Below the pieces are notes generated by a model. That model did no database searches and was not told the origin of the DNA. It worked only from the letters and a program-made list of their open reading frames with translations. A stretch of 64,000 nucleotides of DNA from Actinobacillus minor NM305 (lineage in GTDB: Bacteria; Pseudomonadota; Gammaproteobacteria; Enterobacterales; Pasteurellaceae), in contig NZ_ACQL01000097.1 in assembly GCF_000175195.1 (NCBI RefSeq), forward strand, positions 1-64,000. The letters are read 5' to 3'. Below are positions 29,878 to 38,365 of this stretch, piece after piece (positions within the stretch are counted from its first letter, which is position 1; every line of letters begins with the position of its first letter). The position numbers and the translations under genes were made by a program.

Positions 29878-30972
29878 TTATTGATCTACACTTGTTAAAA
29901 TCCGATCTGCAAACTTCCCGATACTTATCCCAAAGTTATTCGATTTATTCCAATCCATTAACGTTCGGAAATTATTTGTAACTAAGAAAGCTCGTCCAGC
30001 TTCTTTATCCGGTCGAACCAACCATAATTTAGTATCGTTCATTTGGGCTAATTTTGCTGTTTCTTGTCCATTTGGATAAGCTAAGTAAATTCCCCAAGCC
30101 TGCCACTCGCCTAAACTTTTTCCTTTATTGGACTCAATGCCGGCAAAAGACATATCAATAGGACTAGATAATTTAACTTCTACTCCCCAAGGCAAATTTT
30201 TATCCCAACCAACCGTTGAAAGGTAAGACGCTATTGAGGCAAAAGCATCATATTCATTATTCCAAATATCTTTTTTACCGTCGCCATCGCCATCTGCCGC
30301 ATAGCTAAGATAAGCGGTTGGCATAAATTGTGTTTGCCCCATTGCCCCCGCCCAAGAGCCTAATAGTTCATAGCGACTAATCGTGCCATCATCTAACATC
30401 TTCATCGCATTCACAAACTCTTGCGTAAATAGCTTTTCTCGTCTGCCATCAAATGCCAATGTTGCTAATACAGAAAGCACATCAAAATCGCCTTGGTAAT
30501 TACCAAAACTGCTTTCCATACCCCATAAAGCCATAATGTATTCTTTCTGAACACCAAATTTCTGGCTTGCTTTGGTTAGCTGAGCATTGTATTCATACCA
30601 ACGTTCTGTTGCCATATCCACTTTCTTTTGGGTAAGGACTTTATTTAAATAATTCGTTACACCATTAGGATTTGGCGGTGGTGGCGGTGTATTAGGATCA
30701 CGTTTGCGTGCGGCTTGTTCTTGATCCAACTGCACCGCTCTTGCGTTATATTGAATAAATTTTTGTGCATTTAACGTTTTTTCTGAAACACCCGCCCCCG
30801 CAGCCTTACGCTTTAGGAAATTCACGTAATCATTAAAATTACTTATAGCGCGTGATTGAGTATATTTTGCATCTAAAGGCAATGAAACATACTGCTCGGA
30901 ATGGTTTGAACATCCGGCAATCACCAGTGTAAAAACAGTAAAAGGGATTGTTAATTTTTGTTTTAATTTCAT
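29878..30972 (-). CDS. mltB: membrane-bound lytic murein transglycosylase B (lipoprotein)
   Basis: Cleaves peptidoglycan glycan strands with formation of 1,6-anhydro-muropeptides. The 364-residue protein starts with a lipoprotein signal ending in the lipobox IAGC (Cys21), so it is predicted to be lipid-anchored in the envelope. The SLT family 2 domain contains LWGMESSFGNYQGDFD with the catalytic Glu, ELLGSWAGAMGQTQFMPTAY, and an EF-hand-like DGDGDGKKD. Monocistronic, with its own terminator. Confidence 0.92.
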   Translation of the reverse strand: MKLKQKLTIPFTVFTLVIAGCSNHSEQYVSLPLDAKYTQSRAISNFNDYVNFLKRKAAGAGVSEKTLNAQKFIQYNARAVQLDQEQAARKRDPNTPPPPPNPNGVTNYLNKVLTQKKVDMATERWYEYNAQLTKASQKFGVQKEYIMALWGMESSFGNYQGDFDVLSVLATLAFDGRREKLFTQEFVNAMKMLDDGTISRYELLGSWAGAMGQTQFMPTAYLSYAADGDGDGKKDIWNNEYDAFASIASYLSTVGWDKNLPWGVEVKLSSPIDMSFAGIESNKGKSLGEWQAWGIYLAYPNGQETAKLAQMNDTKLWLVRPDKEAGRAFLVTNNFRTLMDWNKSNNFGISIGKFADRILTSVDQ

Positions 30973-31027
30973 AACGATAATGAGCGGTTAGATTTGCTAA
31001 ATTTTTTGGAAATTTAACCGCTTGTTT

Positions 31028-31945
31028 TTATAAGTTGATCATACGATTTGGGCGAATAACATCGTCAGCAGTAATCTCCGCAACACCCAAAAACTGCGCT
31101 GTATTTGAGAATAATCGAACTAAACCATAAATTTGTTCAACATTCTCAAATTTTACTCTTTGACCAAAACCAACCGCTTTAGTTTGCTGCTCATTTAAAT
31201 TTATTTTCGGTAAAGTAGATACGGCGGTATCCATAGGTAATAACAGCTTATCTAGCTCATCAAGCGGTTGATTTTCTGCCATATTTTGCAAATCGGTATA
31301 ACTCATCATTGCCGCAATCGGATAATCTGCCACCGCCAAACGGCGTAATACAGTTACGTGAGCACCACAACCCAACACTTCGCCTAAATCATCGACTAAT
31401 GTGCGAATATAAGTTCCTTTCGAACAATGCACTTCCAATGTTAAAAAAGGTGCTTCATAGGCAATAAATTTCAACTCAAAAATGGTAATCGGGCGTGCTT
31501 CTCGCTCTATGGTAATTCCTGCTCGAGCGTATTCATAAAGGGGTTTGCCCTGATGTTTTAACGCAGAAAACATCGTGGGCACTTGTAAAATATCGCCACG
31601 AAACTGCGCTAAGGCTTGTTGAATATCGCTTTCGGTTACATTAACAACTTTTGTTTCAACAACCTGCCCTTCTGCATCTGAAGTATCCGTTCGTTCGCCA
31701 AGTTTTGCCGTGACTTGGTAACGTTTATCCGAATCCAACAAAAATTGTGAAAACTTGGTCGCTTCACCCAAGCAAATCGGCAACATTCCCGTTGCTAAAG
31801 GATCTAACGCCCCCGTATGCCCGGCCTTATTTGCCTGAAAGATACGCTTTACTTTCTGCAAAATATCATTAGAAGACATACCTTGAGGCTTATCTAATAA
31901 AAATATGCCGTGTATATCACGCCCTTTTTTACGAGGTCTTGACAC
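31028..31945 (-). CDS. truB: tRNA pseudouridine(55) synthase
   Basis: Isomerises U55 in the T-loop of tRNAs. The 305-residue protein has the family motif [15 protein letters not shown] with the catalytic Asp, the RNA-binding [20 protein letters not shown], and [15 protein letters not shown]. Three bases after rbfA, so co-transcribed. In most gammaproteobacteria this pair directly follows infB, but here about 14.8 kb intervenes. Confidence 0.97.
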   Translation of the reverse strand: MSRPRKKGRDIHGIFLLDKPQGMSSNDILQKVKRIFQANKAGHTGALDPLATGMLPICLGEATKFSQFLLDSDKRYQVTAKLGERTDTSDAEGQVVETKVVNVTESDIQQALAQFRGDILQVPTMFSALKHQGKPLYEYARAGITIEREARPITIFELKFIAYEAPFLTLEVHCSKGTYIRTLVDDLGEVLGCGAHVTVLRRLAVADYPIAAMMSYTDLQNMAENQPLDELDKLLLPMDTAVSTLPKINLNEQQTKAVGFGQRVKFENVEQIYGLVRLFSNTAQFLGVAEITADDVIRPNRMINL

Positions 31946-31948
31946 GCC

Positions 31949-32329
31949 TTAGTCCTCTTTATGTTTTGCTTCGTCTTCACGAATCACGTTAGAAACAAGG
32001 TTTGACATACGCATCCCTTCCACTAAAGATTCATCGTAAATAAAACGCAATTCCGGCACGATACGCAAACGCATTGCCTTACCCACTAAAGAACGAATAT
32101 ACGGACTCGCTTTTTCTAAGCCCTTCATTCCTTGTTTGATTGCTTCTTGATCGTTATCAAATAAGAAGGTTACAAAGATTTTGGCATAGGCTAAATCACG
32201 CGAAACCTCAACATCTGATACCGTTACCATACCAATACGAGGATCTTTAACCTCACGCTGTAAAATAATTGCCACTTCTTTTTGTAATTCTTGAGCGACA
32301 CGATCTGAACGTTTAAATTCTCTAGACAT
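31949..32329 (-). CDS. rbfA: 30S ribosome-binding factor A
   Basis: Cold-shock ribosome assembly factor that binds the immature 30S subunit near the 5' end of 16S rRNA. The 126-residue KH-like protein has the characteristic [18 protein letters not shown] start and [14 protein letters not shown]. Its normal upstream neighbour infB lies at 47.1 kb, so a separate promoter must lie in or beyond 32330-32460. Confidence 0.96.
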   Translation of the reverse strand: MSREFKRSDRVAQELQKEVAIILQREVKDPRIGMVTVSDVEVSRDLAYAKIFVTFLFDNDQEAIKQGMKGLEKASPYIRSLVGKAMRLRIVPELRFIYDESLVEGMRMSNLVSNVIREDEAKHKED

Positions 32330-32345
32330 ACTTTTTCCTTAATTT

Positions 32346-32459
32346 CTATTTTTTTCTAAAATCACAAAAAAACTTATCTGAAAGATTATTTCCAACCACC
32401 TTCGTAATTTCATCTTTAAGCCAATCAGATAATTTTAATTTTGAGCCAATATAATTCAT
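32346..32459 (-). pseudogene. N-terminal fossil of a D12-class DNA adenine methyltransferase
   Basis: A 37-codon frame with AGGA 6-7 bp before its ATG starts MNYIGSKLKLSDWL and continues to KFFCDF before a stop. YIGSK followed by a helix and a D-x-F-x-G-x-G motif is the N-terminus of D12-class (Dam-like) N6-adenine methyltransferases; here the frame ends exactly where the SAM-binding DLFAGTG motif would begin. It is therefore a truncated remnant, probably of a former type II modification gene. The rest of 32330-32638 holds an uptake-sequence-type terminator and no other gene. Confidence 0.7.
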
Positions 32460-32523
32460 TGATTATCCTGAATATAAAAACAGCTCTGTTTTCGTGGTTT
32501 TCATAAATTACCCATAAATACAT

Positions 32524-32555
32524 TAAGCGGTCAGATTTTAAAATCCGACCGCTTA
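32524..32555. terminator. hairpin of inverted uptake sequences after the autotransporter
   Basis: TAAGCGGTC and GACCGCTTA in inverted orientation, extended by GATTTTAAAATC in the centre. The AAGCGGTC cores are uptake-sequence halves, and such inverted pairs often act as terminators in Pasteurellaceae. It lies about 85 bp past the autotransporter stop. No strong T-tract. Confidence 0.55.
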
Positions 32556-32638
32556 TAATCGACCCGTGATAATAGTGCAAAACGGCTTATTTCACAAGAA
32601 ACAAGCGGTTATATTTACAAAGTTTTTTGCAAAAACGG

Positions 32639-35600
32639 TTAAAACCGATATTTTGCACCTAAGCTCACATTTTGCCATTTTTCTCCGCTGCTCGGATAAG
32701 CAATCGCATATTCGCCAAAGAGATCAAAGTTTTCTGTGATTTTATAACCTAAACCAATCTTCGCTGTGGTGATATTTTTCGCCGGCGAAATACCTTGCAA
32801 ATGAATGTTACTTTCTGCACCAATATAGCGTGCGTCAAAATTAAAGGCATCTTTAGCATTTGGCGTAATGCGATGCGAAAGTAGCGCATTTAGGCTTAAA
32901 TCGCCTAATTTCATTGTTGCACGCAAACCGGCTAAATAGCTGTTAAGCGAGAATTTTGTGCGATCTGCCTGAACACCGAAATTCTTCTGTTCATCAAAGG
33001 CTTTTTGATAAATTGAATCCAACTGATAGCCAATAAATGGGCTAAGTTCTAACGGCTGAAGCGCAAAGCGGTAACCTAATTCAGTATAAACAGAATAGAG
33101 ACGGGATTTCACATCTGTAGCCAAAGAGCGGGTTTCATTCGGCAGTAAAATTGTGCGCTTCACCTCATTCTTAGCTTGCGCCATTCCTGCCTGAGCAAGT
33201 ATGTAACCGCTATTTTTTTGATAGCCGGCATACAGTGTTCCGCCTTGCTGATTAAGTTTTGCCGTGCCGGTCGCTTGTTCGAAATCAGCTTTTTGATGGC
33301 TATGATAAAGTGCTGCCCCGACCAATAAATCGCCAATCTGCTTATCCGCTCCCAAATAGGTTTGATTGCCGCTAATTTTGGCATTTTTATAGCCGGTTTG
33401 CGCAATGCGGTAAGTCTGATGAGTAATTGCGCCATATACATTGCTGTTTTCCGAAGCAAAATTTTGGAATGCGCGATCCGCAATATTTTGGCTAAATACT
33501 CGGTTCTCATTTAGCAGCATATTTTGCGCTGAAGCATAAATTTCTGCCGCAAGCGACTCGACCGTTTGTGCTGCCGTTAATGGCGCAGCGGTCAGAATGG
33601 CAAGGGTGTCAGATTTAATCTTGCTATTTGGCGTTTGTGCCACTTCATCAAAAACCTTATCTAAATTTTCACCGGTATTCTCAGCACTGCGAGAAAGTGC
33701 GCCAACACTTCTTAATACATTAGCCGTCTTATTCCGTTTATAGGTTGCTTTTACCTCATTTTCTTGCTGCTCAACTTTGCTCACCAAAATGTAAGGGGCA
33801 ATATGATCCGAAACAGTATAGAAATTGCCGTAATTGATTAAAGATCCTGCTTTTAAGATAGTTCTTGTTTTTTCATTTTGAGTCGGCACTTCATTGATAT
33901 TTACCACATCTGCCAAAATACGAGAATTTTGCAGATCAGCTTTGCCTTTCACATTAAGCAATGCGGTATCTATATCAATCACCGTACGGGCATCTTTATC
34001 TGCTTGGTAATCACCATCAATATTTACCCCTTTGCCATAAACTTCAAAAGAGCCGTTATTTGCAACAGATTGCCCGATTTTGACCGCTTGCGTATCGTTT
34101 TCTGTGCGCAATGTCCCATTTTTTTCAATTCTAACCGCAGAGTTAATCAAAGCATTAGAGAGCGACAACGTCCCGTTTTCGACAACTGTTTGCCCTGAAT
34201 AAGTATTATATCCGCTAAAATAGAGCGTCCCCGTACCTAATTTTCTAAATCCTGCATCGCCGGCAATGTCATTGCTCCAAGTCAAACGAGAGCGATCTTG
34301 ATAATTACGAGCAGCGAAATCTGCCGTAACAAAACCATTATCGCTTTTAACCAATAAGCGTTTATCAAATCTTGCCGGGCCTTTTAATGCACGAGCTTCA
34401 TTTAATACCCCCCAACCGACTTTCTCATTCGGATCAGTGGTTACCTCTGTTGAACCTAATTTATTAGCGGTCGATAAAATGGTTTGCGTGACCAAATGAT
34501 TGCTCATCCACGGGAATTTATCCCAAACATTGGCAACGGCGGCGGTTACCACCGGTGCGGCAAAAGATGTACCGGTGGTACTCACGCTATTATCAAATAA
34601 CGACCACTCTCCTTGGGTTGCAATCCCCCAATTTTTAGCCGTCTCACCGATTTGGCTAGAATACGACATTAAATTCTGCCCTCGCCAATCCACTGCAGCC
34701 ACGGTAATCCAGCCTCGGCGGGCGTCATCATTCAACACTGGGATATGCGATTCCGTCGTTGCGTATTTATTTTGCCCCGAATGTTTACTTTGCCCATCAT
34801 TGCCGGCAGCCCAAACAAAAATGCTATCTTGGGCAGCCATTTTCGCCAACATTTCATAAATCGGGTTTTGTGCAAAATAACGCCAACCGCCTTTCTCTTT
34901 TAAACGACTTTCCCACGGTGTATTACCATAAGAGTTGTTGAAAATCCGCACGCCTTGAGCATAAGCTGCTTCATAATATTGGTTAGAGGCACTCACCATA
35001 TTGTTTGAATCAGCGGTATAACCATAGATATAGCCTTTCTCATTTTTGAGTGCAATCACACCTGCTGCCATTGTGCCGTGAGAATGTTTATTACCTTTTG
35101 CTTGACGTGGCGAGTCATAATTTAGCAATAATCTATTTTCACCATTACTAAATTGAAACGCCTTGCCCGTATCATTTCTCGCAGAGAAATCAACGTCGAT
35201 CACCCCTATTTTGTGAGTTAAATTTTCATCATTTACAACAACATTATTTAGCGGAGAGAGTTTTTCAATCATACCGTTTTGAGTAAATTTCGCCGCTTCG
35301 TCAAAAATCCTTGTCGGATCTTTCGGTAAATACATTCCCATTGGCTCAATATGCTCGGTTACCATAACCGGTTTATTTTCTTGTGCGACTTCAATTTCAG
35401 GTTCGGTTTTAACTTCTTCTGTTACTTCACTAATTTCAATCGGTGTTATTGATGGTTTTTCTTCCTCCACTTTCACTTCATTTGATGGATTTGAGATTTC
35501 CGGCTCGGTTTTAACTTCTTCCGTTACTTCGCTGATTTCAATCGGCGTTGTTGAAGGTTTTTCTTCTTCCACTTTCGCTTCATTTGATGGATTTGAAATT

Positions 35601-36121
35601 TCCGGATCGGTTTTAACCTCTTCTGTTACTTCACTGATTTCAATCGGCGTTGTTGATTGGGTTTCTTCCTCCACTTTCGCTTCATTTGATGGATTTGAAA
35701 TTTCAGGTTCGGTTTTAACTTCTTCTATTACTTCACTAATTTCAACCGGCGTTGTTGAAGGTTTTTCTTCTTCAACTTTTGCTTCATTTGATGGATTTGA
35801 AATTTCTATTTCCGGACTGGAAGATTCCGATTTGGGATTTTCAGGCATTGTCGAGCTTGAAACAAACTCTTCTTTATTATTGTTATTTTCTAGTTGAGAG
35901 GTTGGATTGGTTATTTTTTCGGTTAATTCAGCAGCAGTCTGACTAAATATTTCTGTTACAGAATTTGCCTTTTCTGTCGTGTCTAGCGTTTCATTCGGCG
36001 TAATTTCATTATTTGGCGTTGCAGGCATAGGCTGCTGATGAGAAGAACCCCCTCCCCCACTACAAGCGGTCGCAAATAATGATAATAATGCAACTTCTGA
36101 ATATCTAGGTGCTTTTTTCAT
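32639..36121 (-). CDS. subtilisin-like serine protease autotransporter with lipoprotein signal and repeat stalk
   Basis: Type V secreted protease of 1160 residues, of the NalP/AasP/Ssa1 kind. N-terminal lipoprotein-like signal with lipobox FATAC (Cys20), then SGGGGSS; a low-complexity acidic region with four 34-residue repeats (106-241); an S8 peptidase domain with Asp309 (GVIDV), His348 (HSHGTMAAG), oxyanion Asn441 (AAGND) and Ser519 (GTSFAAPVV); an autotransporter-associated repeat near 650 (GTGTLYFSGYNTYSGQT); and a C-terminal beta-barrel of about 280 residues ending SLGAKYRF, with the terminal aromatic residue used for outer-membrane insertion. Homologues cleave surface proteins or host targets. 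Lies inside the accessory block between rbfA and infB. Confidence 0.9.
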   Translation of the reverse strand: MKKAPRYSEVALLSLFATACSGGGGSSHQQPMPATPNNEITPNETLDTTEKANSVTEIFSQTAAELTEKITNPTSQLENNNNKEEFVSSSTMPENPKSESSSPEIEISNPSNEAKVEEEKPSTTPVEISEVIEEVKTEPEISNPSNEAKVEEETQSTTPIEISEVTEEVKTDPEISNPSNEAKVEEEKPSTTPIEISEVTEEVKTEPEISNPSNEVKVEEEKPSITPIEISEVTEEVKTEPEIEVAQENKPVMVTEHIEPMGMYLPKDPTRIFDEAAKFTQNGMIEKLSPLNNVVVNDENLTHKIGVIDVDFSARNDTGKAFQFSNGENRLLLNYDSPRQAKGNKHSHGTMAAGVIALKNEKGYIYGYTADSNNMVSASNQYYEAAYAQGVRIFNNSYGNTPWESRLKEKGGWRYFAQNPIYEMLAKMAAQDSIFVWAAGNDGQSKHSGQNKYATTESHIPVLNDDARRGWITVAAVDWRGQNLMSYSSQIGETAKNWGIATQGEWSLFDNSVSTTGTSFAAPVVTAAVANVWDKFPWMSNHLVTQTILSTANKLGSTEVTTDPNEKVGWGVLNEARALKGPARFDKRLLVKSDNGFVTADFAARNYQDRSRLTWSNDIAGDAGFRKLGTGTLYFSGYNTYSGQTVVENGTLSLSNALINSAVRIEKNGTLRTENDTQAVKIGQSVANNGSFEVYGKGVNIDGDYQADKDARTVIDIDTALLNVKGKADLQNSRILADVVNINEVPTQNEKTRTILKAGSLINYGNFYTVSDHIAPYILVSKVEQQENEVKATYKRNKTANVLRSVGALSRSAENTGENLDKVFDEVAQTPNSKIKSDTLAILTAAPLTAAQTVESLAAEIYASAQNMLLNENRVFSQNIADRAFQNFASENSNVYGAITHQTYRIAQTGYKNAKISGNQTYLGADKQIGDLLVGAALYHSHQKADFEQATGTAKLNQQGGTLYAGYQKNSGYILAQAGMAQAKNEVKRTILLPNETRSLATDVKSRLYSVYTELGYRFALQPLELSPFIGYQLDSIYQKAFDEQKNFGVQADRTKFSLNSYLAGLRATMKLGDLSLNALLSHRITPNAKDAFNFDARYIGAESNIHLQGISPAKNITTAKIGLGYKITENFDLFGEYAIAYPSSGEKWQNVSLGAKYRF
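35399..35806 (-). repeat. four tandem 102-bp repeats in the autotransporter stalk
   Basis: Four consecutive 34-codon units, each of the form EISNPSNEAKVEEEK followed by PSTTPIEISEVTEEVKTEP with few substitutions (K/T, P/Q, V/I, E/D). Units occupy residues 106-139, 140-173, 174-207 and 208-241. The near identity at DNA level makes unit gain or loss by recombination likely; 102 bp is a multiple of three, so frame is kept. Confidence 0.95.
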
Positions 36122-36215
36122 AATTTCTCCTTTAATACTAATAATACGTTATATAAGCTCAATTAAAGCTTGCAACTCAGGCAATCTTACCATCAAATGC
36201 CCCTAATAAATAGCA

Positions 36216-36240
36216 AAAAACCGCCCTAAAAGCGGTTTTT
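36216..36240. terminator. bidirectional terminator between acyltransferase and autotransporter
   Basis: AAAAACCGC (36216-36224) pairs with GCGGTTTTT (36232-36240) across a 7-nt loop, with A/T tracts on both sides. Placed after the acyltransferase stop on the minus strand. Confidence 0.75.
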
Positions 36241-36250
36241 ACAATTCAGA

Positions 36251-36730
36251 TCACTTGATTTCTTTTACAATCAATTCCTGCTTATTCAGTACCACCGAAC
36301 CGGCAGGAATATCCTTATGCACCACGCAACCCGCACCAATCACACAATGATCGCCAATAGTTACCCCCTTCAAAATCACCACATTCGAACCAATCCAGCA
36401 ATGTTTCCCAATTTTTATCGGTGCCATATAGAAAATATTGCCTTCGATTTTCTCTTGGTCATATTTATGGTTGTGATCGTACATTCTCACCCCTTCGCCA
36501 ATTAAAGTATGATCGCCTATCTCAATTTCTTGTAAGCAGTTAATACTGGAATAGCTGTTAATAAAAACATTATTGCCAATCAATAACTTAGCATTATTTG
36601 AAACTAAAATAGTAACAAAATCCCTTAATTCGCTATTCTCGCCATAACTAACCTGTGCGGCATTTGGGTTTATCTTAAATAGACAATATTGTCCGTGTCT
36701 AATTGTCGATTGTTGGGTATTATCTTGCAT
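36251..36730 (-). CDS. hexapeptide-repeat acyltransferase
   Basis: 159-residue left-handed beta-helix protein of the maltose/galactoside O-acetyltransferase type. Hexapeptide repeats are visible from about residue 55, with the catalytic-site region MYDHNHKYD and the coil GKHCWIGSNVVILKGVTIGD followed by VIGAGCVVHKDIPAGSVV, typical of acetyl-CoA-dependent sugar O-acetyltransferases. Substrate unknown; a surface polysaccharide or lipooligosaccharide sugar is a reasonable guess. A 31-bp gap separates it from an upstream HlyD-family fragment. Confidence 0.85.
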   Translation of the reverse strand: MQDNTQQSTIRHGQYCLFKINPNAAQVSYGENSELRDFVTILVSNNAKLLIGNNVFINSYSSINCLQEIEIGDHTLIGEGVRMYDHNHKYDQEKIEGNIFYMAPIKIGKHCWIGSNVVILKGVTIGDHCVIGAGCVVHKDIPAGSVVLNKQELIVKEIK

Positions 36731-36761
36731 TCTATCCGTCCTTACAAATTAAATGACAGGC

Positions 36762-37118
36762 TTAATGATCTAAATATAAATAATTTTTCCAACTATTCAT
36801 ACGCAGCAAAACCTTACGCATCATCGCTAAATGATGGGCGTGTTCCGTATAAACTGCCACTTCTGCGGTTGTGCCGTAAGGCAGTTGATATTCGGACATA
36901 TCCTCTTTTAATTTCAACACCACTAATGGCATCGCTTCGTTATCAATAAAACGGCGGGTATAAAGCGTTCCGTTTGCTTGTAATTCGTGTTCGCCGATAG
37001 CAGGTAAAACGCCAATCACTTCCGCTTTAAAAACCCGCCCCGGAATGGCCGGGAACGCAAGCTCCGCTTCATTACCGGCTTTTAAACGTAAAAGCAAATA
37101 AAGTGCGCATTTAACCAC
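36762..37118 (-). pseudogene. 3' fragment of an HlyD/EmrA-family membrane-fusion protein gene
   Basis: About 105 codons encode the C-terminal beta-barrel part of an HlyD-family periplasmic adaptor of the YibH/EmrA type: LKAGNEAELAFPAIPGRVF, AEVIGVLPAIGEHEL, and LPYGTTAEVAVYTEHAHHL. The N-terminal membrane anchor, lipoyl half-motifs and hairpin are missing; homology fades near 37100, where the only start is a GTG preceded by unrelated sequence. The break faces the tyrosine recombinase gene 88 bp away, suggesting that insertion or deletion there destroyed the gene. Confidence 0.8.
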
Positions 37119-37205
37119 AGTTCGACATAATAAACAACGAGCAAAAGAAACTCTTATAAACTTAACCTGCCATTTGGCATTATCAATTTATAAGAGGACT
37201 TTACT

Positions 37206-38135
37206 ATGAAAAAATCAACACTTTCTCAGCAGTTATTTTCTCAATATTTCAGCGACTGGGTCGCAACCTATAAGGAAGGGGCAATTCGGTTAGTTACAAT
37301 GAAAAAGTATCGTTCTACGTTACATTGGATTGAAACCCTTGCACCGAAATTGCGAGTTGGCGATTTAAGCCGCATTACTTATCAAAAACTGCTCAATGAT
37401 TACGCTCAAACCCACGAACGCCAGACGACAATGGATTTTCATCATCAACTCAAAGGAGCGATTTTGGACGCTGTTGATGAAGGTTTATTGGACACCGATC
37501 CCACTCGTAAGGCGATTATCAAAGGCAAAGCTCCAAAAAGCAAAAAGATCAAATATCTCAACCAATTTGAACTGCAAGCCTTGCTTAACAGCCTTGAATT
37601 AGAGCAAAAAATCAATTGGGATTGGTTTATTTTATTGGTTGCCAAAACAGGAATGCGATTTTCGGAGGCGCTTGCCATTACGCCGGAAGATTTTGATTTT
37701 GCACATCAAACCTTGCAGGTCAATAAAACGTGGAATTACAAAGAAAAAGGTGGATTTTCACCAACAAAAAACCGCTCTTCTATTCGTAAAATTCAGCTGG
37801 ATTGGCAAACGGTTATTCAATTTTCTCAACTGATCAAAGACCTACCACCAGATAAACCCATTTTCCCTTGCGATACCGCAATCTATAACTCAACCATTAA
37901 CGGTATGTTGGCAAGAATTTGCCGAAAAGCTAAAGTTTCCACTATTTCTATTCACGGGTTACGCCATACACACGCATCATTATTGCTCTTTGCTGGCGTA
38001 TCTATTGCGAGTGTAGCACGGCGATTAGGTCATTCCAGTATGACAACCACGCAACACACCTATTTACACATTATTCAAGAATTGGAAAATCAAGACACGG
38101 ACATCGTAATGCGACATTTGGCAGGGCTTTGTTAA
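37206..38135 (+). CDS. tyrosine recombinase (phage-integrase family)
   Basis: Site-specific recombinase of 309 residues. It has an N-terminal SAM-like core-binding domain (about 10-100) and a catalytic domain with all expected residues: Arg151 (TGMRFSEAL), a lysine near 188, His250 and Arg253 (HGLRHTHAS), His276 (LGHSSMTTTQ) and nucleophile Tyr286 (HTYLHI). AGAGGAC precedes the ATG. No other phage genes or tRNA gene adjoin it. It lies beside a truncated HlyD gene, a tandem-hairpin cluster beginning 7 bp after its stop, and a type I restriction locus with tandem hsdS genes, so possible substrates are the hairpins or the hsdS repeats. Confidence 0.92.
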   Translation: MKKSTLSQQLFSQYFSDWVATYKEGAIRLVTMKKYRSTLHWIETLAPKLRVGDLSRITYQKLLNDYAQTHERQTTMDFHHQLKGAILDAVDEGLLDTDPTRKAIIKGKAPKSKKIKYLNQFELQALLNSLELEQKINWDWFILLVAKTGMRFSEALAITPEDFDFAHQTLQVNKTWNYKEKGGFSPTKNRSSIRKIQLDWQTVIQFSQLIKDLPPDKPIFPCDTAIYNSTINGMLARICRKAKVSTISIHGLRHTHASLLLFAGVSIASVARRLGHSSMTTTQHTYLHIIQELENQDTDIVMRHLAGLC

Positions 38136-38141
38136 AATTTT

Positions 38142-38337
38142 GAGGCACTCAGCGTGGTGTCCTAGAGCGATGACAAACCCTATACGAGCCGTATAGGGTT
38201 ACTTAATCTGAGCCGCTCTGCGGCTCTTCCTTTCAGCCCCAGCGGGGCTGGGTTTAACGAACCTAGCACGGCTCGTGCTAGGTAGTTTCTCAAAGATGAA
38301 CTTTGTCAGCAATCTGGGACACCCAGCTTGGTGCCCC
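38142..38337. repeat. tandem hairpin cluster with AGC/GCT loops, bounded by imperfect inverted repeats
   Basis: Outer 22-nt segments 38142-38163 and 38316-38337 are imperfect inverted repeats of each other (GGCAC...GGTGTCC type). Inside are consecutive perfect hairpins: 38176-38200 (11-bp stem, loop AGC), 38210-38226 (7 bp, loop TCT), 38234-38250 (7 bp, loop AGC), 38261-38283 (10 bp, loop GCT) and 38291-38305 (5 bp). Stem sequences are unrelated but the 3-nt loop is mostly AGC or its complement. It fills nearly all of the 230-bp gap between the recombinase and hsdR, where no gene is seen. Confidence 0.85.
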
Positions 38338-38365
38338 TATTTTCATTGCGGCCTATTTTAACGCC

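Noticed and set aside
36762-37118. Intact small HlyD-like protein
   Set aside because: Only the C-terminal barrel of the family is present and the apparent GTG start lies in unrelated sequence, so it is treated as a fragment.
38142-38337. CRISPR array
   Set aside because: There is no constant direct repeat with variable spacers and no cas gene; the units are hairpins with different stems.
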